Origin: Siphonodentalium dalli
Taxonomy: Eukaryota; Mollusca; Scaphopoda; Gadilida; Siphonodentaliidae
NCBI GenBank assembly: GCA_032622095.1
Contig: CP136061.1
Location: 97,521,345-97,585,344 of the forward strand
DNA length: 64,000 nt
Direction: 5' to 3'
The position numbers were made by a program, and so were the translations under genes. A model generated the notes under the pieces. The model had not been told where the DNA came from, searched no databases, and saw only the letters and a list, made by a program, of their open reading frames with translations. Below are positions 11,134-24,620 of the stretch, in pieces. Position 1 is the stretch's first letter, and every line of letters begins with the position of its first letter.

Positions 11134-12138
11134 TCTATACTATATATTTTGAGACTTCCGTATATATATATGTGTGTGTGTGTGGGTACTTCATAGAATC
11201 CAAAACGCGTGTACAGATTGAGCTCAAACTTCCTATGTAAGTGTAAAATCCCACCGACACCGCCGTGGTCGCGTTTTGGAGAAGCTCAGAGAACCCGTTC
11301 TCCAATCTCAGTCATCAAAAAACGGCACTGCGGTGGGTAAGACATCAACGATCTTTATATTGACCTTATACGGAGGTGTTAACAATGAACGCTCTTTATT
11401 GCAATGGACGTGGCTAAACGACTGACCCCATGCGTCCGAAATACGGATGCGGATTCCAATGGACGTGGCTAAACGACTGACCCCATGCGTCCGAAATACG
11501 GATGCAGACGAAATGCAATTATCTCGACTTTCACGACGGGATTAATTGACTGTCCGCTCTGAAATTTAGGACGGGGAGGATGGGTACCATGAATTAACTC
11601 ATTGAAAAACAAAGAATGCGTTATCTCGGCGACGCCAGCTTCGGGCATGCGCAGACGAGATCTCGGAAACGGGTGGAGCTATCGACTTGAAGTTTGCTAT
11701 GTGAATGTATCTTGCCCCGGATACAAATTTTATCGGGTCGCCGAGCCCGTGCGACGCCAGCTTCGCGCATGCGCAGACGAGATCTCGGAAACGGGTGGAG
11801 CTATCGAATTGAAATTTGGTATGTGAATGTATCTTACCCAGGGTACGAAGTTTATCGGGTTGCCGAGCCCATGCGACGCCCATGCAGCGCGTGCGCAGAC
11901 GATATCTCGGAAACGGGTGGAGATATCAACTTGAAATTTGCTATGTGAATGTATCTTGCCCCGGATACGAAATTTATCGGGTCGCCGAGCCCGTGCGACG
12001 CAAGCTTCGCGCATGCGCAGACCAGATCTCGGAAACGGGTGGAGCTATCAACTTGAAATTTGGTTAAATTAAAAAAATGTCATGTTTCTGAAACAAAGCC
12101 ATGAGACGAATGCCGCCAGTAGCGGGCTAACCTGCTAG
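11134..12138 (+). mobile_element. Helitron-like element, tail type I, copy of 3102-4105
   Basis: It starts TCTATACTATATATTTTGAG and ends CTAG (12135-12138). It includes about 3.5 units of the 122-bp repeat (11640-12060), two of which carry CGCGCATGCGCA (11764-11775, 12008-12019). It differs from its partner by scattered substitutions and a one-base indel near 11645. Confidence 0.76.
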
Positions 12139-13055
12139 TCTACTATATAATTTGAGAACTACGTATATATATATATATGTGTGTATGTGTGTATATGTGT
12201 ATGTGGGTACTTCATAGAATCGAAAACGGTTGGACAGATTGAGCTTTTTGGATAAGCTCAGAGCACCGTTTCTCCCTTCCCAATCATCAAAAATCACCGC
12301 AATCGGCAATTCGGGGTTAATAGCGTTGATATATAAAGAGCGTTCGTTTTCCGCAGTGTCTATATAAAGAGCGTCGTTTTCGCTATCTACTTATCTGTAT
12401 GACGGGAGTCTGTAGCCTGTCGCTCGAAATATTATGCAGAGAGATTTCACGACGGGAAGCGTTTGTTTTCATTTCAATGCAATGTTATCGCTCGAAATAT
12501 TATGCAGAGAGATTTCACGACATTAGGACGGGTACGGCAGACTCGAAATATTATGCAGAGAGATTTCCCGACGGGAAGCGTTTGTTTTTGTTATCGTAGA
12601 GAGATTTCACGACGGGAAGTGTTTGTTTTCAATTCAATGCAATATTATCGCTCGAAATATTATGCAGAGAGATTTCACGATATTAAGACGGGTACGGGCA
12701 GGTTACAAAAAAAAAGAAAAAAAAGAATGCGTTGTGTGTCGTTCCTAGGAAGGGGGGATTTATACGGGTAAAATTTTCCGCCAGAAACAAAAAAAATAAT
12801 TAAAACAATTTAAAATTAAAAAAAATAAAAAATAAAAAAAACAATTCAGAAAACAAATATATTAAATTTAAAAAACATTAAATTCATATTAAAAAATAAA
12901 AAATAAAAATAAATAAAAACAAAATAATTTTAAAAAATTCATATTTCTGACGAAATTTTGTACAAATGCAGCACAAGTGTCTCGGAACCTGTTGCAATTG
13001 CTTTTTCGAACAAAGCCATGGGACGAATGCCGCCAGTTGCGGGATAACCTGCTAG
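12139..13055 (+). mobile_element. Helitron-like element, tail type I, copy of 4106-5019
   Basis: It starts TCTACTATATAATTTGAG and ends CTAG (13052-13055), 917 bp. The body matches the partner including the repeated TCGAAATATTATGCAGAG motif and the A-rich tract. It is non-coding. Confidence 0.76.
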
Positions 13056-14303
<1,248 letters not shown>

Positions 14304-15141
14304 TCTACTATATAATTTGAGACTTCCGTATATATATGTGTGTGTGTATATGTGGGTACGTCATGGAATCGAAAACGCGTGTACAGATTGAGCTCAAATT
14401 TTGTATATAAGTGTAAAATCCCACGGACACCGTCGTGGTCGCGTTTTGGAGAAGCTCAGAGCACCCGTTCTCCAATCTCAGTCACAAAAATGGCATTGCG
14501 GTGGTTAATCAAGTGATAATTTAATGAGCGTTTGTTTTTGACGCATCGCTATAAAGAGCGTCTGTTTACCATTCAACGTACCCGCAGAGAGATATACGGG
14601 AACAATATTTTTGAGTGGTTTCCTTTCCGGGAGATTTATTGGATGCCATAGTACTCTTACAACATCATTGTTATAGTATTTATGACACTTAGGTCAGGGC
14701 TTAGGGGGGTAGTTAGTGTGGATATAGGCATAATGCTTCTCAGAAATCCCGGTTACAAACCAACACGCACAATTTCGTCTTTTGCATCAGATACCAACAC
14801 CTCGACCGATCGGGACGAAACTTGGTAAGTGAGTGTAGTTTGACCAGGTGGTCGTCGTTGTCGTATTGGTGAGCCCGTGCGACGCCCGTGCAGCGCATGC
14901 GCAGACGAGATCTCGGAAACGGGTGGAGCTATCGACTTGAAATTTGGTTTTTGAATAACCCGGACAACGTTTGGCTCAACAATTTTTCATCGGGTCAGTT
15001 CTTTCCGCCCGATGTACCTTAAATCTTTTAGGGACGGGTACCATAATTTCTCTTGACTACAAAGGCACAATTAACTCGTTGAAAAGCCAAACAAATGTCA
15101 TGTTTCTGACCAACGCCGCCAGTGTCGGGCTAACCTGCTAG
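14304..15141 (+). mobile_element. Helitron-like element, tail type I, 838 bp
   Basis: It starts TCTACTATATAATTTGAG and ends CTAG (15138-15141) after CGCCAGTGTCGGGCTAACCT, a weakened hairpin. It contains a partial type III body (14800-14980). It is non-coding. Confidence 0.72.
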
Positions 15142-15848
15142 TCTACTATATATTTTGAGACTTCCGTATATATATATGTGTATGTGGGTACGTCATGGAA
15201 TCGAAAACGCCTGGACGGATCGAGCTCAAATTTCGTATATAAGTGTAAAAACCCACGGGGATCGTCCACGTCACATTTTGGACAAGCTTTGAGCACCAAT
15301 TCTCCACTCCCAATCGTCAAAATCACCGCAAACGCCACTTCGGGGGTTAAGGCATCAACGATCTTAATATTGACCATATACGGAGTAGTTAACGACGAAC
15401 GCTCTTTATTGCAATCGACGTGGCTAAATGACTAGCCCCATTCGTCCGAAATACGGATGCTGGACGAAATGAAATTATCTCAATTAAAAAGGCAGAATTG
15501 ATCTAAGAAGCGTTTGTTAACAATTCCACGCAACCTTATCGCTCGAAATATTATGCAGAGAGATTTCACGACGGGATTAATTGACTGTCCGCTCTTTTCG
15601 GAGACTACAGGGAAGTTTAGGACGGGTACCACGAATTAACTCATTGAAAAACAAAGAATGCGTTGTCTGTCGTTCCTAGGAAGGGGGGGATTTCATCGGG
15701 TCAATTAGAATAAAAATTAAATAAATAGGTAAAAAAACATAAATTAAATTTAAAAAACATTAAATTAAAAAATATAAATAAAAACAAAATAATTAAAAAT
15801 AATGTCATGTTTCTGACGAACCACGCCAGTGGCGGCCTAACCTGCTAG
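15142..15848 (+). mobile_element. Helitron-like element, tail type I, 707 bp
   Basis: It starts TCTACTATATATTTTGAG and ends CTAG (15845-15848) after CGCCAGTGGCGGCC. It carries a microsatellite near the 5' end, the core GAGCTCAAATTTCG and an A-rich region at 15700-15800. Confidence 0.74.
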
Positions 15849-16545
15849 TCTACTATATATTTTGAGAACTACGTATATATATATATATATGTGTGTGTGG
15901 GTACTTCATAGAATCGAAAACGGCTGCGCGGATCGAGCTCAAATTTCGTATATAAGGGTAAAAAAACACGGGGATCGTCCTCATTTTGGACAAGCTCAGA
16001 GCACCGCTTCTCCCTTCCCTGTAATCAAAATCATCGCTATCGGCACTTCGGGGTTAATCGCGATAGTTAAAGAGCGTTCCTATCCGCAGTGTAGTTGATA
16101 AAGAGCGTATGTCGGTAATGTGATTCTTACGTCTGGGTCTGGGCATGTGCGTCATTATAGAGACATGAGCGTGTTGTGTGATTCTTACGTACTTGGGGCT
16201 TCCTAGGAACGCGGATCGGGTCAGTTTTTCCGCCCTAGGTGATCTTCACCTTGAAACGGGTACCCACAAATGATATATATGTGTGTGTCCTTTATAGAAT
16301 CGAACCGATTGAGCTCAAACTTGTTACTTACGGGATGTATTATGGACGGGTTAAATTGTGAGCCCGACCTGACCTTGACCTAGACAATGATCAATTCAAG
16401 GTCAAATCGGGTCAAATATTGAAAAACCAAAAACTAATTCAAAAATATAAACCAAAAATTAAATTAATACAATTAAACTCATTGTAAAATATTAAAAATT
16501 GTCATGTTTCTGACGAACGCCGCCAGTGGCGGACTAACCTGCTAG
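15849..16545 (+). mobile_element. Helitron-like element, tail type I, 697 bp
   Basis: It starts TCTACTATATATTTTGAG and ends CTAG (16542-16545) after CCGCC-AGT-GGCGG. It is non-coding. One TGACCTTGACC motif with a matching TCAAGGTCA (16370-16410) resembles the repeats of the type II elements. Confidence 0.75.
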
Positions 16546-17412
16546 TCTAATATATATTTTGAGAACTACGTATATATATGTGTGTGTATATATATATGTA
16601 TGTGGGTACTTCATGGAATCCAAAACGCGTGTTCAGATTGAGCTCAAATTTCGTATATAAGTGTAAAATACCACGGACACCGTCGTGGTTGCGTTTTGGA
16701 GAAGCTCAGATCACCGTTTCTCCAATCCCAAATCACCGCAATCGGCACTTCGGGGTTAATAGCGTTGATATATAAAGAGCGTACGTTTTCCGCAGTGTCT
16801 ATATAAAGAGCGTCATTTTCGCTATCTACTTATCTGTATGACGGGAGTCTGTAGCCTGTCGCTCGAAATATTATGCAGAGACGGTTTGTTTTCAATTAAA
16901 TGCAATGTTATCGCTCGAGCGTTGTCTGTCGTTCCTAGGAAGGGGGGTTTCTGTATCTACTTATCTGTATGACGGGAGTCTGTAGCCTGTCGCTCGAAAT
17001 ATTATGCAGAGACATTTTCAATTCAATGCAATGTTATCGCTCGAGCGTTGTCTGTCGTTCCTAGGAAGGGGGATTTCTACGGGTAAATTTATCGCTCGAG
17101 CGTTGTCTGTCGTTCCTAGGAAGGGGGGATTTGCACGGGTAAATTTTTCCGCCAGAAACAAAAAATTTAATTATAACAATTTAAAATTAATAAAATTTAA
17201 AAATAAAAAAACAAATTCAGAAAAACATATTTATTAAATTTTAAAAAACATTAAATTCATATTAAAAAATAAAAAACAAAATAATTAAAAAACTGTCATG
17301 TTTCTGACGAAATTTGGTACAAATGCAGCACAAGTGTCTCGGAACCTGTTGCAATTGCTTTTTCGAACAAAGCCATGGGACGAATGCCGCCAGTGGCGGG
17401 CTAACCTGCTAG
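16546..17412 (+). mobile_element. Helitron-like element, tail type I, 867 bp
   Basis: It starts TCTAATATATATTTTGAG and ends CTAG (17409-17412) after CCGCC-AGT-GGCGG. A segment with GTCGTTCCTAGGAAGGGG is repeated three times (16925-17130). An A-rich tract follows at 17155-17290. Confidence 0.77.
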
Positions 17413-17968
17413 TCTATACTATATATTTTGAGACTTCGTATATATATATGTATGTGTGTACTTCATAGAATCCAAAACGCGTGTACATATTGAGCTCAAA
17501 CTTCCTATGTAAGTGTCAAATCCCACCGACACGACCGTGGTCGCGGTTTAGAGAACCTCATAGCACCCGTTCTCCAATCTCAAATCACCGCAAATGCACG
17601 GCGTGGGTTAATCAAGTGATTATTTAATGAGCTTTTGTTTTTGACGCATCTCTATAAAGAGCGTCTGTTTCCCATTCAACGTTATTAGCATCTGCATAGT
17701 TATACGGGAACATTGAGTGCTTGAAAACCCAAAACAAATCTGGTACAATTTAAAAACAAAAAATTCAATTAAAAAATTAAAAAAGCACAATTAACTCATT
17801 GAAAAACAAAATAATAAAATCATTGAAAAACAAAAAATAAATTGTCATGTTTCTGACTATTGCCGAAATTTGCTGCAAATGCAGCACAAGTGTCTCGGAA
17901 CCTGTTGCAATTGCTTTTTCGAACAAAGCCATGGGACGAATGCCGCCAGTGGCGGGCTAACCTGCTAG
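17413..17968 (+). mobile_element. Helitron-like element, tail type I, 556 bp
   Basis: It starts TCTATACTATATATTTTGAG and ends CTAG (17965-17968) after CCGCC-AGT-GGCGG. The body is short and apparently internally deleted, jumping from the core to the A-rich tail at about 17725. Confidence 0.77.
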
Positions 17969-17992
17969 TCTCCTATATATTTTGAGACTTCC

Positions 17993-18027
<35 letters not shown>

Positions 18028-18724
18028 GGTACTTCATAGAAGCGAAAACGGCTGCACGGATCGAGCTCAAATTTCGGATATAAGTGTAAAAAACCACGGG
18101 GATCGTCGACGTCGCATTTTGGACGAGCTCTGAGCACTCATTGTCCACTCCCAATCATCAAAATTACCGCAAACGGCATTTCGGGGGTTAATAGCGTTAA
18201 TATTTAAAGAGCGTTTCAGTGTAGTGGATACAGAGCGTAATGTGATTCTTACGTCTAGAGTTTCACTATCGATTCACGACCGATCCAAGAGGCGTAACTC
18301 TACATTTTTTGTATATCTGTATGACGACACTTCCACGAATCTTCGGGTGGCCCACAAGCCGTGATTTGTTGGCGATACACACAATGTTTTCGGGTGGCCC
18401 CCAAGCCGTGAATGCTAACAACAACGACATATGCTATTTTATCTTTACGGCAATGTGTTGGTGATAAACACAATGCTTTCGGTGGCCCCAAGCCGTGAAT
18501 GCCAACAACAACGACATATGCTATTTTCTCTTTACGGCAATGTGAGAATATTCCGGTGGCCCCCAAGCATTGAATGCCAACAACACCGACATTGTTGGCA
18601 TACCTCTTTTAGGGACGGGTACCATAATTTCCTGTGGCCCCCCAAGCCGTGAATACCAACAACAACAAGCAAAAATAATGTCATGTTTCGGACAAACGCC
18701 GCCAGTGGCGGGCTAACATGCTAG
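17969..18724 (+). mobile_element. Helitron-like element, tail type I, 756 bp
   Basis: It starts TCTCCTATATATTTTGAG and ends CTAG (18721-18724) after CCGCC-AGT-GGCGG. Its 3' half has four diverged units (about 18340-18660) of a repeat with GTGGCCCCCAAGCCGTGAAT and CAACAACAACGAC. The next element is type III. Confidence 0.76.
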
Positions 18725-18746
18725 TCTCATATATATTTTGAAGACC

Positions 18747-18781
<35 letters not shown>

Positions 18782-19020
18782 TTCATTAATACAAATCTAC
18801 GATTCTCGACCGATCGGGACGAAACTTGGTACGTGTATGTAGTTTGACCAGGCGGTCGTCGTTGTCGAATTGGCGAGCCCGTGCGACACCCGTGCAGCCC
18901 ATGCGCAGACGAGATCTCGGAAACGGGTGGTGCTATCGACTTGAAATTTGGTTTTTGAATAGCTATCGACTTGAAATTTGGTTTTTGAATAGCCCGGACA
19001 ACGTCGGGCTCATCTGCTAG
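18725..19020 (+). mobile_element. Helitron-like element, tail type III, 296 bp
   Basis: It starts TCTCATATATATTTTGAAG and ends CTCATCTGCTAG (19017-19020) after the CCC-GAC-AAC-GTC-GGG hairpin. It is the closest relative of 6102-6348 but has a 29-bp direct duplication near the 3' end (18931-18989). Confidence 0.78.
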
Positions 19021-20125
19021 TCTATATATATATTTTGAGACTTCCGTATATATATATGTGTGTATATATGTGTGTGGGTACTTTATACAATCGAATACGG
19101 CTGCGCGGATTGAGCTCAAACTTCCTATCTACGGGTAAAATCCCACGGACACCGTAGTTGCCGCGTTTTGGAGAAGCACTGAGCACCCTTTCTCCACTCC
19201 CAATCATCAAAATTACCGCGAACGGCACTGCGGTGGTTAATCAAGTGATAATTTAATGAGCGTTGTATATGACTCGTCGCTATAAAAAGAGCGTTTGTTT
19301 ACTATTCAACGCAACGGTATCGCTCGAAATATTATGCGGAGAGATATATATACGGGAACAATATTTTGAGTGCTTTCCTATGCGGAGAGATTTATTGGAA
19401 GTCATAGTACTTTTACAATTGGATCAGACGCAGTTGATTTACAATTCTTTGTCAATAGCTAGACTGCCATTCGTTCCAGTTGCTTTAGATAAAACAATAT
19501 TCTCTGTCGCATTCATATTTCGTCATTTACGAATCCACTGTAATCGACCTCTTTTTAGAACGCAACACATGATACCAAACAAACTTACGTCGCGTTGGTG
19601 AAGGGGTTCACGACGGGATTAATTGACTGTCCGCTCTTTGCGGGGACTAAGGGTGGACAACCTCTGTCAGGGGCTGCTCAATGGCCACGGGCAGGTTAAA
19701 AAAAATCATACCTCTTTTAGGGACGGGTATCATAATTTCTCTTGATTAAAAAGTCTGTCGTTCCTAGGAACGGGGAAGTTTAGGACGGGTACCATGAATT
19801 AACTCATTGAAAAACAAAGAATGCGTTAATTCAATTAAAAAATCATACCTCTTTTAGGGACGGGTATCATAATTTCTCTTGATTAAAAAGTCTGTCGTTC
19901 CTAGGAACGGGGAAGTTTAGGACGGGTACCATGAATTAACTCATTGAAAAACAAAGAATGCGTTAATTCAATTAAAAAATTATTAAATATTAACAAATTT
20001 AAAAAAACATAAATTAAATTTAAAAAACATAAATTAATATTAAAAAATTAAAAATAAAATTAACAAATTAATAAAAAGATGTCACGTTTCTGACCAACCA
20101 CGCTAGTGGCGGGCTAACCTGCTAG
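19021..20125 (+). mobile_element. Helitron-like element, tail type I, 1105 bp
   Basis: It starts TCTATATATATATTTTGAG and ends CTAG (20122-20125) after CGCTAGTGGCG. It contains an exact 137-bp tandem duplication (about 19705-19979). A plus-strand frame of 112 codons at 19263-19601 crosses a segment not seen in other copies (19400-19600). It has no motif I recognise. Confidence 0.7.
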
Positions 20126-20178
20126 TCTACTATATATTTTGAGAACTACGTGTATATATATATATATATATATATATA
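20126..20178 (+). mobile_element. 5' tip of interrupted Helitron-like element (continues at 22947)
   Basis: It starts TCTACTATATATTTTGAG and runs into a TATATA microsatellite that stops with A at 20178. The matching remainder (more TATATA, then GTGGGTACTTTATAGAAT and the family core) resumes at 22947. The intervening 2768 bp are three abutting type II elements. Confidence 0.75.
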
Positions 20179-21557
20179 TCTATTATATATTTTGGAAGAT
20201 CTGTTTGTGTGTGTGTGTGTGTCTGTCTGTGTGATCGCGATGGACTCGAAAACGTCCGAGCCGATTTCGATGAAACTTGGTATGTGGGGGTATTTTCGGC
20301 CGGGGGGTGGCATGGGCCTATTAATTTTCAGACCCGAGGTCAACTTTTCACGTGCCGAGGTCAAATCTGTTTTTACGCTGTGTTACGGGACTTTCATTTT
20401 AGTTCGGTGCTTACAAATCGATTCGAAACAGCGCAAATAATAAAATGCCAGTCATAATAATGACACTGTGAGAATCTTTCGTTTTTCCTCTTTCCAACGA
20501 TATATAATGCGTATGTATCCGTTTTAGTTATCTGCCTCAATTATCAAGAAGAAGTGGTACTATGTTCCATCAGGATAAAAACAATGCGTAACTTCTATGA
20601 CGTCGTTAGATGTCATAACGTTAGATCACGTTAACGCTTAACCGGCCGATGCATTTGACTGTTTCAGACGTCTTGGCGATATCTCGGGCACCGATGGTAA
20701 TTTTCTTTACGTTGAAACTTGATAATTAACGAGCGTGTGTATATATGAGGCGCGTTTATATACTTGAGTGGAAATCAAATCGGGTTAAACTGGCGGATTT
20801 TACGGACGAAATTTTATGCATAGGGTATCTCGGTATCCGCTGGGCCGATTTCCCGGCATCCGCTGGGCCGATTTCCACCATTTTTGGGGTGTTGATGTTT
20901 GACCCCACCTGACCTTGACCTTCAAAATGGTCAATTCAAGGTCAAAGCCCGGTAATTTGCCCGTGCGACGTGATCTTGACCTTGAAATCGGGTAATTTCA
21001 AGGTCAAACGCCCGAATATTACGGGATTTCGACGAAACTTGGTATGTGGGGGTATCTTCGGCCGGGGAGTGGCATAGGCCAATTAATTTGCCCGTGCCAC
21101 GTGACATTGACCTTGAATTCGGGTCATTTCAAGGTCAAATGCCCGAATATCACGGGATTTCGATAAAACTTGGTGTCTAGGGGTACTTTCGTGTGGGGAG
21201 TCTCATAAGCCTATTCATTTGCCCGTGCGACGTGACCTTGACCTTGCAATTGGGTCAATTCAAGGTAAAATCGCGAATTTTGATGGGATTTTCACGAAAT
21301 TTGATACATAGGGTTACTTTTGTCCACTGAGTGTTTTGGACGGTTCAAATCGTGACCCCAACCTCCTGACCTTGACCTTCAAAATGATCAATTCAAGGTC
21401 AAATCGGGTAAAACAGGATCGATTTCAACGGGTACTTTTGTCGGGTACTTTTGTCCGGGCAGTGTTTTGGACGGTCAAATCGTTACCCCAACTGACCTTG
21501 ACCTTCAAAATGGTCAATTCAAGGTCAAAGCCCGGACGAAGTCGGGTCACCTTCTAG
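20179..21557 (+). mobile_element. Helitron-like element, tail type II, first of nested trimer
   Basis: It starts TCTATTATATATTTTGG at an A/T position in a TA microsatellite and ends TCACCTTCTAG (21554-21557), 1379 bp. The 3' half is a tandem series of roughly 125-bp units with TGACCTTGACCTT and TTCAAGGTCAA arms (20900-21530). It is non-coding. Confidence 0.8.
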
Positions 21558-22930
21558 TCTATTATATATTTTGGAAGATCTGTCTGTGTATCTGTGTGTG
21601 GTCTGTGTGTGTGTTCGCGATGAACTCGAAAACGTCCGAGCCGATTTCGATGAAACTTGGTATGTGGGGGTATTTTCGGCCGGGGGGTGGCATGGGCCTA
21701 TTAATTTTCACGTGCCGAGGTCAAATCTGTTTTTACGCTGTGTTACGGGACTTTCATTTGAGTTCGGTGCTTACAAATCGATTCGAAACAGCGCGAATAA
21801 TAAAATGCCAGTCATAATAATGACACTATGAGAATCTTTCGTGTTTCCTCTTTCCAACGATATATAATGCGTATGTATCCGTTTTAGTTATCTGCCTCAA
21901 TTATCAAGAAGAAGTGGTACTATCTTCCATCAGGATAAAAACAATGCGTAACTTCTATGACGTCGTTAGAGGTAATAACGTTAGATCACGTTAACGCTTA
22001 ACCGGCCGATGCATTTGACTGTTTCAGACGTCTTGGCGATATCTCGGGCACCGATGGTAATTTATCTTTACGTTGAAACTTGATAATTAATGAGCGTGTG
22101 TATATGAGGCGCGTTTATATACTTTAGTGGAAATCAAATCGGGTTAAACTGGCGGATTTTTACGGACGAAATTTGATGCATAGGGTATCTCGGTATCCGC
22201 TGGGCCGATTTCCCGGTATCCGCTGGGCCGCTTTCCACTATTTTTGGGGTGTTGGTGTTTGACCCCACCTGACCTTGACCTTCAAAATGGTCAATTCAAG
22301 GTCAAAGCCCGGACGAAGTCGGGTCACCTTCTAGTCTATTATATATTTTGGACGATCTGTCTGTCTGTGTGTCTGTCTGTGTGTGTGTTCGCGATGAACT
22401 CGAAAACGGCCGACCCGATTTCGATGAAACTTGGTATGTGGGGGTATTTTCGGCCGTGTGGTGGCATGGGCCTATTAATTTGTCCGTGCGACGTGACCTT
22501 GACCTTGAAATCGGGTCATTTCAAGGTCAAACGCCCGAATATCACGGGATTCCGATGAAACTTGGTATGTGGGGGTCCTTTCGTGTGGGGAGTCTCATAA
22601 GCATATTCATTTGCCCGTGCGACGTGACATTGACCTTGAAATCGGGTAACTTCAAGGTCAAATCGCCAATTTTGATGGGATTTCGACGAAATTTGATACG
22701 TGGGGTTACTTTTGTCCACTGATTGTTTTGGACGGGTTATATCGTGACCCCGACCTGACCTTGACCTTCAAAATGATCAATTCAAGGTCAAATCGGGTAA
22801 AACCGGATGGATTTCGACGGGCACGTTTGTCGGTACTTTTGTCCGGGTAGTGTTTTGGACTGGTCAAATCGTGACCCCACTTGACCTTGACATTCCAAAT
22901 GGACAATTCAAGGTCAAAGCCCGGACGAAG
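20886..22930. repeat. Inverted TGACCTTGA / TCAAGGTCA units within type II elements
   Basis: About ten units of roughly 125 bp each contain TTGACCTTGAAAT, a short spacer, then ATTTCAAGGTCAA (for example 22500-22531, a perfect 13-bp stem). TCAAGGTCA is the known extended half-site for estrogen-related and FTZ-F1/NR5A nuclear receptors; whether anything binds here is not shown. Confidence 0.75.
21558..22334 (+). mobile_element. Helitron-like element, tail type II, second of nested trimer
   Basis: It starts TCTATTATATATTTTGG directly after CTAG and ends CTTCTAG (22331-22334), 777 bp. The first 600 bp match 20179 onwards; it has only one of the TGACCTTGA/TCAAGGTCA units, so unit number varies between siblings. 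Confidence 0.8.
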
Positions 22931-22946
22931 TCGGGTCACCTTCTAG
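22335..22946 (+). mobile_element. Helitron-like element, tail type II, third of nested trimer
   Basis: It starts TCTATTATATATTTTGG and ends CTTCTAG (22943-22946), 612 bp. It lacks the 20340-20890-type middle and goes straight to the TGACCTTGACCTTGAAAT units. It is followed by the resumed TATATA tract of the host element. Confidence 0.8.
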
Positions 22947-23774
22947 TATATATATATGTGTGTATATATATATGTGGGTACTTTATAGAATAGAAAACGG
23001 CTGCACGGATCGAGCTCAAATTTCGTATATAATGGTAAAAACCCACGGGGATCGTCCAAGCTCAGATCACCGCTTCTCCCTTCCCAGTCACAAAAAATGG
23101 CACCGTGGGGGTTAACACACCAACGCTCCTTATATCTTCCATATTGGGATATTTAACCGGTTAACGCTCTTTATAGTCATCGACGTTGGTGCTAACCGAT
23201 CACCCCATGAGTACGAAATACGGATGCAACACACGAAATGCATTTATCTCGATTAAAAAGGCAGAATGTATCTAAGAGGCGTAACTCAACATTTTTTAAA
23301 TTAGTTTTCGCTATAGATTCACGACCGATCCAAGAGGCATAACTCTACATTTTTTATATCTGTATGACGTGAACTACATAGCCGTGATTTGTTGGCGAGA
23401 AAATGGCTCCCAAGCCGTGAATGCCAACAACAATGACTCTTTTAGGGACGGGTACCATTAGTTAATATAGCCGTGAATGCCAACAACAACGACATAATGC
23501 AAACAACAACAACTCTTTTATGGATGGGTACCATTAGTTAATATAGCCGTGGATGCCAACAACAACGACATATGCTATTTTCTCTTTACGGCAATGTGAT
23601 AATATTCCGGTGGCCCCCAAGTCGTGAATGCCAACAACAACGACATTGTTGGCATACCTCTTTTAGGGATGGGTACCATAATTTCTCTTGATTAAAAAGG
23701 CACAATTAACTCATTGAAAAGCAAAAAATGTCATGTTTCGGACAAACGCCACCAGTGGCGGGCTAACCTGCTAG
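22947..23774 (+). mobile_element. Remainder of interrupted Helitron-like element, type I tail
   Basis: It continues the element started at 20126: microsatellite, GTGGGTACTTTATAGAAT, the GAGCTCAAATTTCG core, repeats of GCCGTGAATGCCAACAACAA (23410-23650) and the end CTAG (23771-23774). It is non-coding. Confidence 0.75.
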
Positions 23775-24563
23775 TCTACTATATATTTTGAGAACTCCGT
23801 ATATATGTGTGCATGTGTGTATGTGGGTACTTCATAGAATCCAAAACGGCTGGTCGGATCGATCTCAAATTTCGTATATAAGGGTAAAAACCCAAGGGAA
23901 TCGTCAACGTCGCATTTTGGACAGGCTCTGAGCACTCATTCTCCACTCCCAATCTTCAAAATCACCGCAAACGGCACGGCAAGGCATAAACGATCTTTGT
24001 ATTGACCATATTTGGAGTTTTTAACCGACTAGCGCTCTTTATTGCCATCGACGTTGCTAAACGGTTACCCATGAGTACGAAACTACGTATGCAAAACGCT
24101 AAATGCATTTATATCGATTAAAAAGGCAGAATTAACTCATTGGAAAACAAAACATGTGTGTTGTGTGATTCTTATGTCTGTCGTTCCTAGGAACGGCGAA
24201 AATTTTCATCGGGTCAGTTTTTTTCCGCCCGATGTACCTTAAATCATAACTCTTTTAGGGACGGGTACCATAATTTCTCTTGATTAAAAGGCAGGATTAA
24301 CTCATTGAAAAAAAAAAATGCGTGTTGTGTGATTCTTATGTCTGTCGTTCCTAGGAAGGGGGGGGGGGGATTTCATCGGTTCAGTTTTTCCGCCCGAAAA
24401 TGGCAGAATTAACTCATTGAAAAACAAAAAATTAAATTAAAAACTTAATTAAAAAAATTTAAAATAAAAAAATTTTTAAAATTAAAAAACAATTAAATTA
24501 ACAAATTAATTAAAAATTGTCATGTTTCGGACCAACGCCGCCAGTGGCGGGCTAACCTGCTAG
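23775..24563 (+). mobile_element. Helitron-like element, tail type I, 789 bp
   Basis: It starts TCTACTATATATTTTGAG and ends CTAG (24560-24563) after CCGCC-AGT-GGCGG. It has the standard core and an A-rich tract (24425-24510). Confidence 0.77.
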
Positions 24564-24588
24564 TCTACCATATAATTTGAGAACTACG

Positions 24589-24620
<32 letters not shown>

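Noticed and set aside
20900-22930. Frames of 70-124 codons with repeated RSN/VKVRSGSR-like phrases
   Set aside because: They arise from the TGACCTTGACC repeat units and are present in several frames; not proteins.
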